Source of the DNA: Erythroxylum novogranatense
Lineage: Eukaryota; Streptophyta; Magnoliopsida; Malpighiales; Erythroxylaceae
Direction: 5' to 3'
NCBI GenBank assembly: GCA_029891385.1
Contig: CM057228.1
Span: forward strand, 80,278,964-80,342,963
Length of the DNA: 64,000 nt
Part shown: positions 20,928-32,200 of the stretch, in pieces
How the letters are laid out: every line of letters starts with the position of its first letter
How positions within the stretch are numbered: position 1 is the first letter of the stretch
Made by a program: the position numbers and the translations under genes
The notes under the pieces: model-generated
What the model was told of the DNA's origin: nothing
Database searches by the model: none
What the model saw: the letters and a program-made list of their open reading frames with translations, nothing else

Positions 20928-22935
20928 AAAAGTTTGTTTGGAGTGATGAATGTCAAAAAAGCTTTGAGGAGCTCAAGCACAGATTGACTAGTGCTCCAGT
21001 TTTGGCTTTGCCCACAGGAGAGGGAAGTTACACAATGTATAGTGATGCTTCAAAAAAGGGGTTAGGTTGTGTGTTGATGTAGGGAGATAAGGTAATAGCA
21101 TATGCCTCACGGCAGCTAAAACCTTATGAGTTGAATTATCCGACTCATGACTTGAAATTGGCAGTTGTGACTTTTTCCTTGAAGATCTGGAGGCATTATT
21201 TGTATGGGGTTCAGACGAAGATCTTTACTGATCATGAGAGTCTCAAGTATCTATTGAGTCAGAGAAGGTGGATTGAATTGCTTAAGGATTATGACTTGTT
21301 GATTGAGTACCATCCAGGCAAGGTAAATGTCGTAACAGATGCCTTGAGTAGGAAGTCTTCCATAGCCCATGTTCAAACAGTTTATCTGACGTTATTGGAA
21401 GAGATGGCTAAGCTCAGAATTAATTTGAAGCATGAGGAGCCTGATTGTGTTGTTGCTACCTTTAGAGTGAGGTCGATCCTCAGAAAAAGGGTTAGAGAGT
21501 TGCAAGTTCAGGATGCAGAACTGTGTAAGCTGTGAGAAGAGATTTAGAAGGGTAAGAAGTCTGAAGTGGTAGTGAGAGATGATGGACTCCTGACTGTAGG
21601 AAATAGGCTCTGTATTCCAAATGTCAAGGAGGTGAAGGATGAGATTCTGGATGAGGCACACAATGCATCTTATGTTATGCACCCAGGTAGCACCAGGATG
21701 TATAGAGATCTAAAGGAACATTTCTGGTGGAAAGGTATGAAGAAAGATGTGGCCGATTATTCAAGTAAGTGTCTAGTGTGTCAGCAAGTCAAGGCTAAAC
21801 ACCTGGCACCTTCAAGCCAGTTAAGGCCATTATCCATTCCTGAGTGGAAATGGCAAAGGGTGACTATAGAATTTCTGATGGGGTTGCCTAAGACCAGTAA
21901 GAAACATGATGCCATATGGGTTATTGGGGATAGGTTGACGAAGGCAGCCCATTTTTTGGCGATCAAATAGACCGATTCTTTACATGTGCTATCCAAGAAG
22001 TACATTGATGAGGTTGTGAGACTGCATGGAATCCCAGATTCTATAGTTTTTGACAGGGATCCTCGATTCACTTTGAGATTTTAGGGAAGCTTGCAGGAAG
22101 CTTTAGGCACCAAGTTGAGTTTTAGCATTGCTTTTCATCCTTATACAGATGGACAATCTGAGAGGACCATTTGGACCCTTGAGGGAATGCTCAGGGCATG
22201 TGTGATGCATTTTAGAGGAGAATGGGATGAACACTTGCCATTGATCGAATTTTCTTACAATAATTCGTATCATTCAAGCATTCATATGGATCCTTATGAA
22301 TTTCTATATGGGAGGAGATGTAGGACTCCGATTTGTTGGGATGAAGAAGGAGAAAGGAAACTTTTGGGTCCAGAGTTGATTCAGATGATAGTTGATAAGG
22401 TCAAATTGATTAAGCAAAGGTTAAAAGCAACTCAGGATAGGATAAAAAGTTATGAAGATGCTCACCGAAAGGAAATGGAGTATAAAGTCGGCGAAAAAGT
22501 TTTCCTTAAGACATCTCCTTGGAAAGAAATTTTGAGATTTAGCAAGAAGAGTAAGTTGAGTCCAAGATATGTGGGGCGTTATGAGATTTTAGAGAGGATT
22601 GGCCCGTTAGCCTACAAGTTAGCACTACCTCCTGAGCTATCACAGATTCATGATGTTTTTCACGTTTCTATGTTGAGGAGATATAGATCAAATCCTTCTC
22701 ATGGTATTCAAGCCACTGAAGTGTAGTTGAGTAATGATTTAAGTTATGAGGAGATTCTAGTGCAGATCTTGGATACTAAAAAAAGGTTCTCAAGAACAAG
22801 ACAGTTCAACTAATAAAGGTTCTCTGGAGGAATCATTCGGTGGAAGAGGCCACGTGGGAGCCATTGGAAACTATGAAAGAGAAGTATCCACATCTGTTCA
22901 ATGACTCAGATAAGAATTTCGAGGATGAAATTTTT
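20928..22935 (+). pseudogene. pol: RNase H, integrase and chromodomain of element A, broken
   Basis: Resumes pol of element A after element C. RNase [16 protein letters not shown], then a stop near 21079, then [10 protein letters not shown] and DALSRK. Compared with element C a short stretch after LSQ is missing. Integrase: [18 protein letters not shown], then VTIEFLMGLP, where the first catalytic Asp is Glu; DRDPRF and GQSERT are kept. Further stops lie near 21532, 21968 and 22081. The integrase C-terminus (22440-22725) is well kept, and a chromodomain follows with RNHSVEEATWEPLETMKEKY near 22825. Ends TTCGAGGATGAAATTT before the PPT. Confidence 0.92.
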
Positions 22936-22951
22936 AAAAAGGGGGGAGAAA
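22931..22951 (+). promoter_or_regulatory. Polypurine tract of element A
   Basis: AAAAAGGGGGGAGAAA immediately before the 3' LTR start TGTTGG. Confidence 0.9.
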
Positions 22952-23192
22952 TGTTGGGCTCTGATTTTTTTTCTTACTAAATAAGCATGTTTTAAATTTA
23001 TTTTAGAGGTTGAGTTTGGTAGATTGCTTTTGGTTAGAATAAATTGAGGTTTTTATTATTGAGTTGATGGACTTAAGGTTAAATTTGAGTTTTAAGTGGG
23101 GGTTAGTAATAATTAAAAGAATGAGATTGTATAAGGACAAATTGGGAAGTTTACTTAAGTTGTTAAAGTTTAAGGCTTATTATAAGGAGGGC

Positions 23193-23199
23193 TATAAAA
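23193..23199 (+). promoter_or_regulatory. TATA box of element A 3' LTR
   Basis: TATAAAA in GGGCTATAAAAGTC; the 5' LTR has TATATAA at the same place. Confidence 0.6.
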
Positions 23200-23467
23200 G
23201 TCATTTTCGTTCATTAAGAGGAAAAGAATGAAAAATCATCGTTTTTGTCTTAGGTTTCAAAGTAAAGAATGAAATTTTAGAAGGAAAAGAAAGGGAGAGA
23301 GCTTCGGTTGAGAGTGAAGAGAAGAAGAGAAGAAGAAGAGGTTAGGGTTTCATCTTTCCTTACTTTAGAAAAGTGTTTTTGAGAGTTTTTCAAGAAGGAA
23401 AAAGAAAGGGGGAAGGTTTAATCTTCCATTAGAGTCAAGAAGCAAATTTCATCGGTGGCTTTTTAAG

Positions 23468-24372
23468 GTGAGTCTTTTCAAAACCCTTTAAAATTTTAAT
23501 GGGTTTTGGTTGAATTGGCTTAGGAAAGGCATGGGTATAGTAGTTATAGGAAGAATTACATGCTTTTGCTTCCTTAGAATTTCAATTTTGACATCCTTTG
23601 TAATTAGGGATTTTTGTGATTTTGAAGAAGGTCAAGTGAGGAAAAAAGAGCTAGAAGAAAGGTCAATTGATCAAGCCTAAAGCAAAAGGATTTAAGCTGG
23701 GTGACATCTTAATAATTAAGTTAATGGGCTAAATAAGTTTCTTTCAGTAATTGCAATTTAATACTTTTTGATACTTTTGAAATTATGCACTTATAACTCT
23801 TTAGGATGATTTGTTATAATATCATGTGTCTTTTGTGTGCAACTGAATTGTGGAATTATTTTTATATTTTTTGGACAAGTGAAAAAGAATGCGACTTTTG
23901 AAAGAATGTTGTTGTTATAAATTTTGCTTTCGAAAAAGTGCCATTTTGGCAAATATATGTGAAATATATGAAATGCATGATTCTATGGGTTTGTGATGGT
24001 CCCTTAAGAGTCAAGTGCACTTGTCTATTTATAGGCTTCTCCTGCCTGCCCGCTAGTGGCATTGGAGCTCCTCACGGACTCCCATAAGTTTACGGCTACA
24101 CATGACCGCTTCGCGGGAATGTGTAGTACGTTTTGTTTCGGATCCTCCTGAACCACTTTCTATGTGTTTATGTGTTATTGAATTGTGAATTCATGAATTT
24201 GATTTCGTGAATGCTTAATAGTTGAATATTTGAGAAATTATATGTGTTTGATAACTGTAATGTGACTTTGAAAATAAATGACAAAACAAATGCTTTTTCC
24301 TTGTTATTAATTATTAATGTGTTACCCACGAGCCGTCGAGCTCGCACCCACCTTTTCCATTCCCATCCACAG
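23468..24372 (+). other. Probable LTR intron, element A 3' LTR
   Basis: Donor AAG|GTGAGT and acceptor CCATCCACAG, 905 nt. The hairpin before the acceptor reads CGAGC-CGTCGA-GCTCG (24329-24344). Against the 5' LTR copy a T.G pair has become C-G, so pairing is kept. Confidence 0.5.
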
Positions 24373-25440
24373 GCGACGAGCGAGAAAACGAGTGACCGCA
24401 TTGGGTATAGGGCATCACTCCTACTTATTTTAACTTTTGAAGCTTTCTTTTGTTTTCAAAGTTTTAGATGTATTTTAGAGCAAAAAAATCACTATTAATG
24501 TGATATTTCCATGTAAAATGAAGATTTTGAGACTTTTATGTATTAGGGCTAAAATTCCCTCTAAATCTTTGTAATAACTTATGTTTTGATATAAATCAAA
24601 GACATTTGGGTTTTATTTTATTTTGTATTTGTTTAATCAAAATGGGATGTTGTATAATTTTGAAAATGACAAGAAGAGTAGCATTGTGGTTGCTGCCTTT
24701 TGAGATAATTTCTGGACTTATGTGGATTGATTGGCTTCATTATCCTTCTTGAGAATTATGGAGGATTTGCATAGCTTTAAAATGAGGTATTGTGTACTGT
24801 GTTTTGATTTGGGAGTTGAAGGATGTGAATATTGAAGTGTGATGCAGGTGCTGGAAAATTGGTTAATCTTTTAAAGATATGGATTGTTGAAGTTTAGGAG
24901 AGGTGATGTCAAAATGAAATTAGTGGGGAGAAACTTTGAGTAAAGTTTTGTCCCTCATAGAGTTAACATTTGACCAAAAGGTCTTCTTGAAAATTGTAGT
25001 ATAGTTTTTATCTTTACATTGATATATAATTTGTCATTTTTGGGCTTAGGAGTAGGAAGTTATAAGGTTTAGAAATGTGTTGTTACTGTTTGAAATGTCA
25101 TTTTTATAGGCAGTAGATTTGAAAGGGTTTTTACCTCCCTTAGAGACCAAATTGGTTTTTACATCCTTCATAAAAGTTGTAGATTATCTTTTTATCTTTC
25201 CATTGACATAAAATTTGACATTTTTGGACCATTGAGTTGAAAGATATGATTTTTAAGAAATTTTGTTACTGTGTAGGATGATTTTATTTTAAGCAGTCAG
25301 TTTGAAGTAGTTTTTGACTCCCTTAGAGTCCAAATTGATTTTTCAATCCTCATGGAAGTGGTAGAGTTTCCTTTTATCTTTTTATTGATACCAAATTTTT
25401 TAAATTTGGAATTTTGTGTGAAAAGTTATGAATTTTTGAA

Positions 25441-25613
25441 GTTTAGATATATTTTGGAGTGACCCAGGACAGGCCACTCGCGAGTGCGAGCATGCTCGCG
25501 TCCAAAACATATCTGAACTCTCGCCTCGCGATCGCGAGAAGCGCTCGCTCGCGAGTGCGAGCCTTTCCTGGGTCACTCCAAAACGTATCTGAACTCTTGC
25601 CTCACGATCGCGA
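25441..25613 (+). repeat. Fold-back and tandem duplication in the CpG patch
   Basis: 25441-25490 and 25549-25596 are inverted copies of each other (TTGGAGTGACCCAGGA against TCCTGGGTCACTCCAA, extending into CTCGCGAGTGCGAG). 25501-25538 and 25576-25613 are direct copies with a 75 bp period. The 5' LTR has a single unrearranged copy near 2455-2575. Confidence 0.85.
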
Positions 25614-26214
25614 GGGCTCGCAGCCACGAGAGCGCGCCTAACGCACGCCTCACAGCCGCGACTTAGACGCAGTGCGACGCAGACAATAAAATTTTTATTT
25701 TAATTTTTTAATTTTTTAATTTTTGATTTTCCCTTTTTTCAAATCCAACCTCCTCCCACTCTTTTGCTTAAAACTCTTTCGTTTGTTTTTTTATTTACTC
25801 GATTTCTAAAGCATTGGTTTTCTAAAACAATTTCCTACCTCTCTATAAAAATCTAGAGCTCTTAGTATTAATTTGAAATTTTATAGATTAAATCAAAGTG
25901 ATCCAATTGATCATGTTTTCGTACTTTGGTGATTTCTCGATCTATAGAGATCCGAATGAGATGATTTTTGGTTCTGAATAATGTAGAGACGTGGAATTTC
26001 ATTTTTGCTTAGGAATCAAATTTTAAATTTGGGCCCTAAGACTTCCAATTACAGGAGGAAATTTGGGTGTGGTATTCAAAGTCGATTCGGAAGTAAATGA
26101 GATGAGTACGTATTTGAGGGTTTGACTTGGTGGGGAATTCCTCCCTCGTGGGATACGCGTCCAGATGTCATGTAGGACATCGAACATGTGACTCACCAAG
26201 GCAGGGTTCCAACA

Positions 26215-26990
26215 AAGGTTCCAATCTGGTAGTTGAATCACCGATGGGGATGTCAAAAGCTCCTTAAGTTTGTTGAATGCTTCTTTAGACTTCTTGTTAA
26301 ACTCAAAGGAGATATCTTATTGAAGAAGCTTGTATAGTGGTTCTATTATCTTCGAAAAGTCCTTAATGAACCTTCAATAAAAACATGCATGACCAAGAAA
26401 AGAATGTATTGACCTCACAGTAGATGGGTAAAGTAAAGAAGAATAAGATCAACTTTGAACTTGTCTATTTCAATACCCTTAACAGATATCATATGGCCTA
26501 AAACTATACCTTGATCCACCATAAAATCACATTTTTTTCCAGTTAATCACAAGGTTAGTTTCTATACATTGTTCCAAGATAATGACAAGATTCTTAAAAC
26601 ATTCATCAAAAGAAGATCCATACAAACTAAAATCATCCATAAATACCTAGATAATCTTCTCTACATAGTAAGAAAATTTCTTACCATACAGCTTTGAAAT
26701 GTGGCAGGTGCATTACATAATTTGAATGGCATCCTTTGGTGGGCAAGCGTATCGAATGGACATGTGAATGTGGTCTTCTCCTGATCCTCCAGTGCGATCG
26801 GAATCTGAAGATAACCTGAAAAGCCATCTAAAAAGCAATAATAGTCATAATCAGCCAATCTCTCAAACATCTAATCAATCAAAGGAAGGTGAAAATGGTC
26901 TTTATGAGTAGCAAAATTTAACTTTCTATAATCAATACATACTCCCACATCAAATTTCATTGTAAGGGTGCCTTCACAAACATCTATCTT
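26215..26990 (-). pseudogene. pol: Reverse transcriptase of element D (Athila-like)
   Basis: Recognised by CIDYRKLN, then YYCFLDGFSGYLQI, EDQEKTTFTCPF, LCNAPATFQ and, frameshifted, the catalytic MDD region near 26640; further on GIVLGHMIS, SFLGHACFY and KDFSKI. Several frameshifts and stops. The Athila RT N-terminal part, and the long linker that normally separates it from protease, are missing: protease runs almost directly into CIDYRKLN near 26950-26990. The frame stops at PDWN, where element A begins. Confidence 0.85.
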
Positions 26991-26993
26991 AGT

Positions 26994-27371
26994 TTAAGTT
27001 ATATTAAAAAATGATCTCCCTAATAAGATAGGTATCAGATTATATGAGATGTCATCATTCATATCCATAATATAGAAATCTGCAAGAAACACTAACTTAT
27101 TCACTTGCACCAAGACATTTTCAACAATACCATCAGGATATGTACTAGTGTGGTTAGCCAGTTGTGTGAATACACTCATTTCATTCAATGGAACCAAATT
27201 TAAAGAAGTATAAATAAAACAAGAAATCACTTTAATAAAAGCACCCAAATCCAACATAACTCTATTGATCATAGTATTACCATGTTTACAAAGAATGGTG
27301 AACATACCTAGAACCTGACATTTTTTAGGCATCTTCTTTATAAATACTGCCAACAAATTCTTAACCATCAT
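26994..27371 (-). pseudogene. pol: Aspartic protease of element D (Athila-like)
   Basis: Open for 125 codons. The active-site region reads MLDLGAFIKVI where Athila-type proteases have DLGAS(I/V)N(L/V)MP. Later come GIVENVLVQVNKLVFLADF and ILLGRSFFNIT, the LGRPFL flap-end motif. Substitutions next to the catalytic Asp suggest decay. Flanked by broken gag upstream and a truncated RT downstream. Confidence 0.85.
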
Positions 27372-29150
27372 TACTTTCTCATTACCCCTCAGTTTCCTCT
27401 TATGTGTACATCATTTTTTATGGAATTTGACATACCTTGTTATTTGCTTGATTGCCTCGAGAAAAGGTATATTGACTTCCACCATTTAGAAAGTATCCAA
27501 TATCTCTTTATCCTTCTCCTCCTTGTTTGGTCTTGTCAATTTGTTCAGAAAAGGCAGAGAGTTAGTTTAATAATATTAGGGCTTTCAAAATTTACCATCA
27601 TGCTTAATAACGGATTTTCTTCCTTTCCCAATTCGTTCTCAATCTCTTCCTCAATAGCAATCTTTAGTGGAGTTATTTTGGGACCCTCAATCTCCTTTCC
27701 ACTCCTCAAGGTTATGGAATTGACATTCTTCGGGTTAACCTTAGGTTATGATGGCAATCTTCCTCCACTTTGTGATTCTAGGTGATTGATCCTTACTACC
27801 ATTTGGCCCATTTGATGTTCCATGTTCTATTTGCTTGTTTTTATCTCCTGTTGGATTTGTTATAAACCCTGTTGCAATTGTTGCTGCATATTTTGTTGTA
27901 ATTAATGCATATCTTGTGAAATTATAGATTATTAGTAGCAAGATTCTTAACAAGTTCTTCTAAATATGTACTTGAACTGGAAGAAGAAGCTCCATATGCT
28001 CCTTGTTGCCTTGGTTCAAATCCTTATGCTCCTTGTCACCTATTTTGGAAGTAATTTTACTATCGATTCCCTCTTTATTTCAAGTTAGGGTGATTCCTCC
28101 AACTTGGATTATACGTCTGTAAGTATGGGTTATATTAGTTTGAGAAGTTCCCTCTTGCATCATTCAAGTACTCCATACTCCCCTCTTGCAATATTAGGCG
28201 CTCATCAATTGGACGTCTCATGTTTGAACATATTCCACACATTTTCACTTGTTCCTGTCCAACTGTAATCTGTCTCATAAAAGTTATAATTCATGTAAAC
28301 AATGTTCAATGGACGAAGTGCTTTTCTCATTTACTCTTCAAACATCATTGCAAGTGTCAAATTGTTAGGTGTTAATGACCATCTACTGAAGTAATATCCT
28401 GGTTTCAATGGGAGTCTTCTCGAAAAGTGGCCCACCGGTTGCTGCATCAACCAAACTGCTCTCCATCGGTAGCAATCCTTCATAAAATATTAAATGAGAA
28501 GTTGCCCCTGTATGTTATGGTGTAGATAACTAGTACATAACTTCTTAAACCCCTTCAAATACTCATAAATAGATTCTCCATTGTGCTGTTAGATAGAATA
28601 TATCTTCTTCTGGATACTTGTTATCTTTGAGGCCAGAAAATATTTACCCAAGAATAATCTCTTCTTCTTTAACAAAGTATTCACTCTTCCAGTCGATAAG
28701 TCAAATAACCAATCCTTTGCTGCATCTTTTAGTGAGAATGGGAAGGCCCTAAACATGATCTGCTCATCGATCATCCCTTGAGGCTTCATGTTCAAACACA
28801 TCACGTTGAGTTAATTAAGATGCTTTTATGCATCTTCACCTGCAAGACCTTGAAAGTTAGGCAATAAATGAATTAATTCATATTTTACCTCAAAGGTAAC
28901 ATTTTTAGTGAAATTCAAAAAATGTTATGCTTAATGGTCTTTGAGTTAAATCTAGTGAAGTCAATTTAGAGTTCTCGAATTGACCATCGTATTTTCATAT
29001 TCTAATTCCAATTGGTCTACCAAAGTTGACCTTACTTCCTTACAAAGCAATCTTTGTAATGTTCCCTCGATCTCTAGACCAAGTTGTTTAATTTCTTTAC
29101 GAGGAGATATGTTCATTACCATGCATCAACACTAACAAACAATTAACAAT
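27372..29150 (-). pseudogene. gag: gag of element D (Athila-like), heavily broken
   Basis: Starts near the minus-strand ATG at about 29125 (MVMNISPRKEI). The capsid domain lies in the open piece 28589-28804 (FRAFPFSLKDAAKDWLFDL; LGKYFLAS), matching the FPFSL-DKAKDWL signature of Athila Gag. The region around 28060-28110 encodes a WRNHPN-like motif (SKLEESP in the decayed frame) and 27700-27900 encodes a Gln-rich stretch and the TLRSGKE signature that precedes protease. Many stops. The + strand ORF at 27402-27785 is a shadow. Confidence 0.8.
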
Positions 29151-29227
29151 TAACAAAAAGAATGATGTTAAACAAATATATTCACAAAACACCAAATAAA
29201 ATAAAATAAGAAAATTAAACTACCACG

Positions 29228-29246
29228 CTTCTCGTCATCAATGCCA
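29228..29246 (-). promoter_or_regulatory. Decayed tRNA-Asp-type primer site of element D
   Basis: On the minus strand TGGCATTGATGACGAGAAG, five bases inside the LTR end. It matches the Athila-type site TGGCGCCGTTGCCGGGGA with most CpG positions changed to TpG/CpA. Confidence 0.75.
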
Positions 29247-29251
29247 AATTT

Positions 29252-32200
29252 TGATAGCATGTGTGGAGTGCACTACTAATTTACCTAAGTCTGTACACTA
29301 AAATTTGTGGTTATGGTAAGTCGGGATCGAATCCATAGGGAATGTTCTGTTCATATTCATAAAGAAATTAATTAATGCAAGGAAAATATTGGGAGATTTT
29401 TTATTTTAAGTTATTTAGAAATTAAATTTAAAGTAAACTATCGAAAAGAAATTAAAATAAGCAATTGAAAATGAGAAAAGTGTCCAATATAAGTAAGGTC
29501 CAATTTTGGGGTTAATCTCAGCCTAAACACAATCAAGCATATCCATCATCCTAAATTCTTTACAACTCTCTTCGGACTATTGATCTGAGACTAATAGAAC
29601 ACTCTATTAATCCTGGTTTTCTCTTAGGTTATGTTTAATCAAAATACGATTGTTAATTAAACCTAACTACCAAATAACCTGGGAAACAATCTCTAGATTC
29701 AATTTGGTAGCTACATTATGATTTGAAAAATGATCAATATAGGCAGTAACATCACACTTTCGAGTTATCTAATTTTTGGATCGAAAAAAGAAAGCATGCC
29801 ATATTTGGAGAACTGGTAGATTTCAAAACTTTTTAGAAACCTTATTTGCAACAAAAGCACTATATCCAAATCATCATGCCAATCTATACATGATATGGTA
29901 TAAGGATAATAATAAACATAAACAAGATGAAGAGTATTACCGACTCCTTTGCTACAGCTTTAATTCCTTGCTGTGCTATCCTCTCCTTTTTCTTGTATCC
30001 AAAGCCTTTGCTTTTGAATCCTTTCCTTTGCCAATCTATCTTTTCCTTGTTGTTGTATCCTCAACCAATTTGATTTACCTCTTATTCTCCTAGGACAACT
30101 TGGTTAACAAAATCCTTTGGTGGGAAAGGAGAAGAAATGTTTGGAGGAGATTTTTTTTAGAAGAAACGAGCCAAAAATGAGACTCTTCTCATGCAAATTT
30201 TGGCTCACTCATGCATGAAAGGAGAGAGAGAGTTAAACCATGTAATAACCCTTTCTTACACACTCAATTTCGATTATGCATGGAATGGAAGAAGAGAATA
30301 GCATCCAATGCATCACTTCTTACTTTAATCAATCATAAAGTAGCCATTAAATGAGACTCTTCTCATTTATCTTTAAGATGGCTATATGAAAAGACTATTA
30401 ACCTAAATATGACCTACCAATTTTAGTTTGGGAAGATGGAAGAAGGAAGATAGTCCATCCAATCCACATCTTTCTTCTTTAATCTAATGAATGATAATAG
30501 GTTATATGCTAACATTGAAAGATAACCATTAAACCATTTAATGGTAAGTTCATAACTCCATTTAATGATGATTAACCATAATAAAGACCATCTTTATTTA
30601 GCATTTGAATGTTCAATGTACAGCTGCATATTCAACCCTAATAAAACTGAAATTGCTACTCCTGTCTTTAAATTTTTTTTAATATAATTAATCTAATCAA
30701 TTACATTAAACCAAAGTCTAGCCCATTTCTAAATGAACAGTTAGGCTTCTAATTAAACATTAATTAGTGCAAGCCCAACATTCAATTATGGGCTTTTAAA
30801 ACCTCCATTTATATTTCTTACTTAGCTTGATAACCTTCCTTGATGTCAAGTGGAGAATCTTATTGGAATTTGATAATTCAAGCTCCAATAAGCCTAGAAT
30901 TAATTTAATCTCATTAGAATGAATTTCAGCTTATTAACTAAATGTCATTCCACTAAAGACAATTAGTTGAACTCTTGAATTATTAAATATTATGAGAACA
31001 CATATTTTATGCTCAATTGCAAACCCTATTTAGAACCTTATTATAATCGTTCGCACAATAAAGGGTAAAATTATCGTTTTGCCCTTATGTTGGTTTTTTC
31101 TTCTAGATCTCCCGTTTTACTTTATATGGTGATTAACACACAAGATCTTATCTTGGTGTTAAGACTTGATGGGTAGCTAGTCTATCAAACTACTGGCACC
31201 AGTTTAATCACCAAATCTCTTTAAAACATCTAGAAGTGATGATAGCACTATAAACTCTTTATTTGAGTGAATGTTCCCTGATACAAGGTTTAGTTAATAA
31301 TTCCAACATGCAGAAATTGGATTAAAACTTTGTAAAAATCTATTTCAATCATACCAAGAATTATAATAAAACACATACGAGTTCACCACTCATCAAGATT
31401 GTGGCCCATAATAAGCGAATGCTTAAGTTTTATGTTTTAAGATTAAAGTAGCGGCCCACTTTATTCTTGAAAATATACTTAATTCCAAATTCATTTAATA
31501 GTGCCATTATTGATAGTTGGCTACTATCATGATATGAAACTCATCATTCTCTTTAAGTAAACTCCTTTATTTATATGGAGATAAATCACAATACTATAGT
31601 CCAAACCATAATCAAGCGACCAACTTGATTATTCAACAATGAATCCATTAATTTAGATTCTTATAATATACATGTTTTCCATACATCTATATATATATTT
31701 ATATTACGCATAAAAGAATCTTGGTACCTTTTGACTAGATATATAATGCTCACACAAATAAAACCAAACTCTTTTGTTTTATTAATAATAAATATTTTCA
31801 TTTCAAAATTGTAACTAAAGAAGATAAAATTACATGTAAATATACTTGCTTTCTAAAGCACTATAATTACATAACTCCAACAATCTAACCTAAGTTATTT
31901 CCTAATGATTAACGATCATTAGATACTACTAACAAATATCAAATGTAACAATTACGAATTACATTCAATGTTATAGCAATAGGTTCATAATAGAACAATC
32001 CAAATAATATATTAAGATCATTCATACAAAAACCTAATTCAATCAACACAAACAACATAATAATCTGAAAAGGGATTAAAAACATTAATCAAAAGAAAAT
32101 AGTTTAACTACAACTTGGCATCAATATTCTTGTTGAACAGGCAATGGGATGTTAGCCTTCCATATTCTCCATCAAACTCCAAAAATCAGCCTTTATAGCC

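Larger units (their letters stand above)
1..26214 (+). mobile_element. Element A: nested-into Ty3/gypsy chromovirus (Tekay/Del-like), defective
   Basis: Two long direct repeats (1-3101 and 22952-26214) with TGTTGG/CCAACA ends flank a PBS, gag, protease, RT, RNase H, integrase, chromodomain and PPT in the order of a Ty3/gypsy chromovirus. Window base 1 aligns with base 22979, so only about 27 bp of the 5' LTR lie outside. Three later insertions (4825-7701, 8627-11463, 11720-20922) break it into four internal pieces, and the reading frame continues across each one once the insert and one TSD copy are set aside. All ORFs carry stops or frameshifts. The right flank starts with aaggt, the probable TSD; the left copy is outside the window. 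Confidence 0.95.
22952..26214 (+). repeat. 3' LTR of element A
   Basis: 3263 bp with TGTTGG/CCAACA ends, matching 1-3101. Has TATAAAA at 23193, an intron copy (23468-24372) and the ~184 bp unit array (about 24990-25420). Its CpG-rich patch (25455-25690) is expanded and folded back relative to the 5' LTR. No gene. Confidence 0.95.

Noticed and set aside
25400..25641. Overlapping Arg/Ser-rich frames on both strands
   Set aside because: They arise from palindromic CTCGCGATCGCGAG words, not from coding selection.
29776..30093. Open frame of 105 codons with a hydrophobic end
   Set aside because: It lies inside the old solo LTR (29772-31882), has no recognisable domain and AT-rich composition without codon bias.
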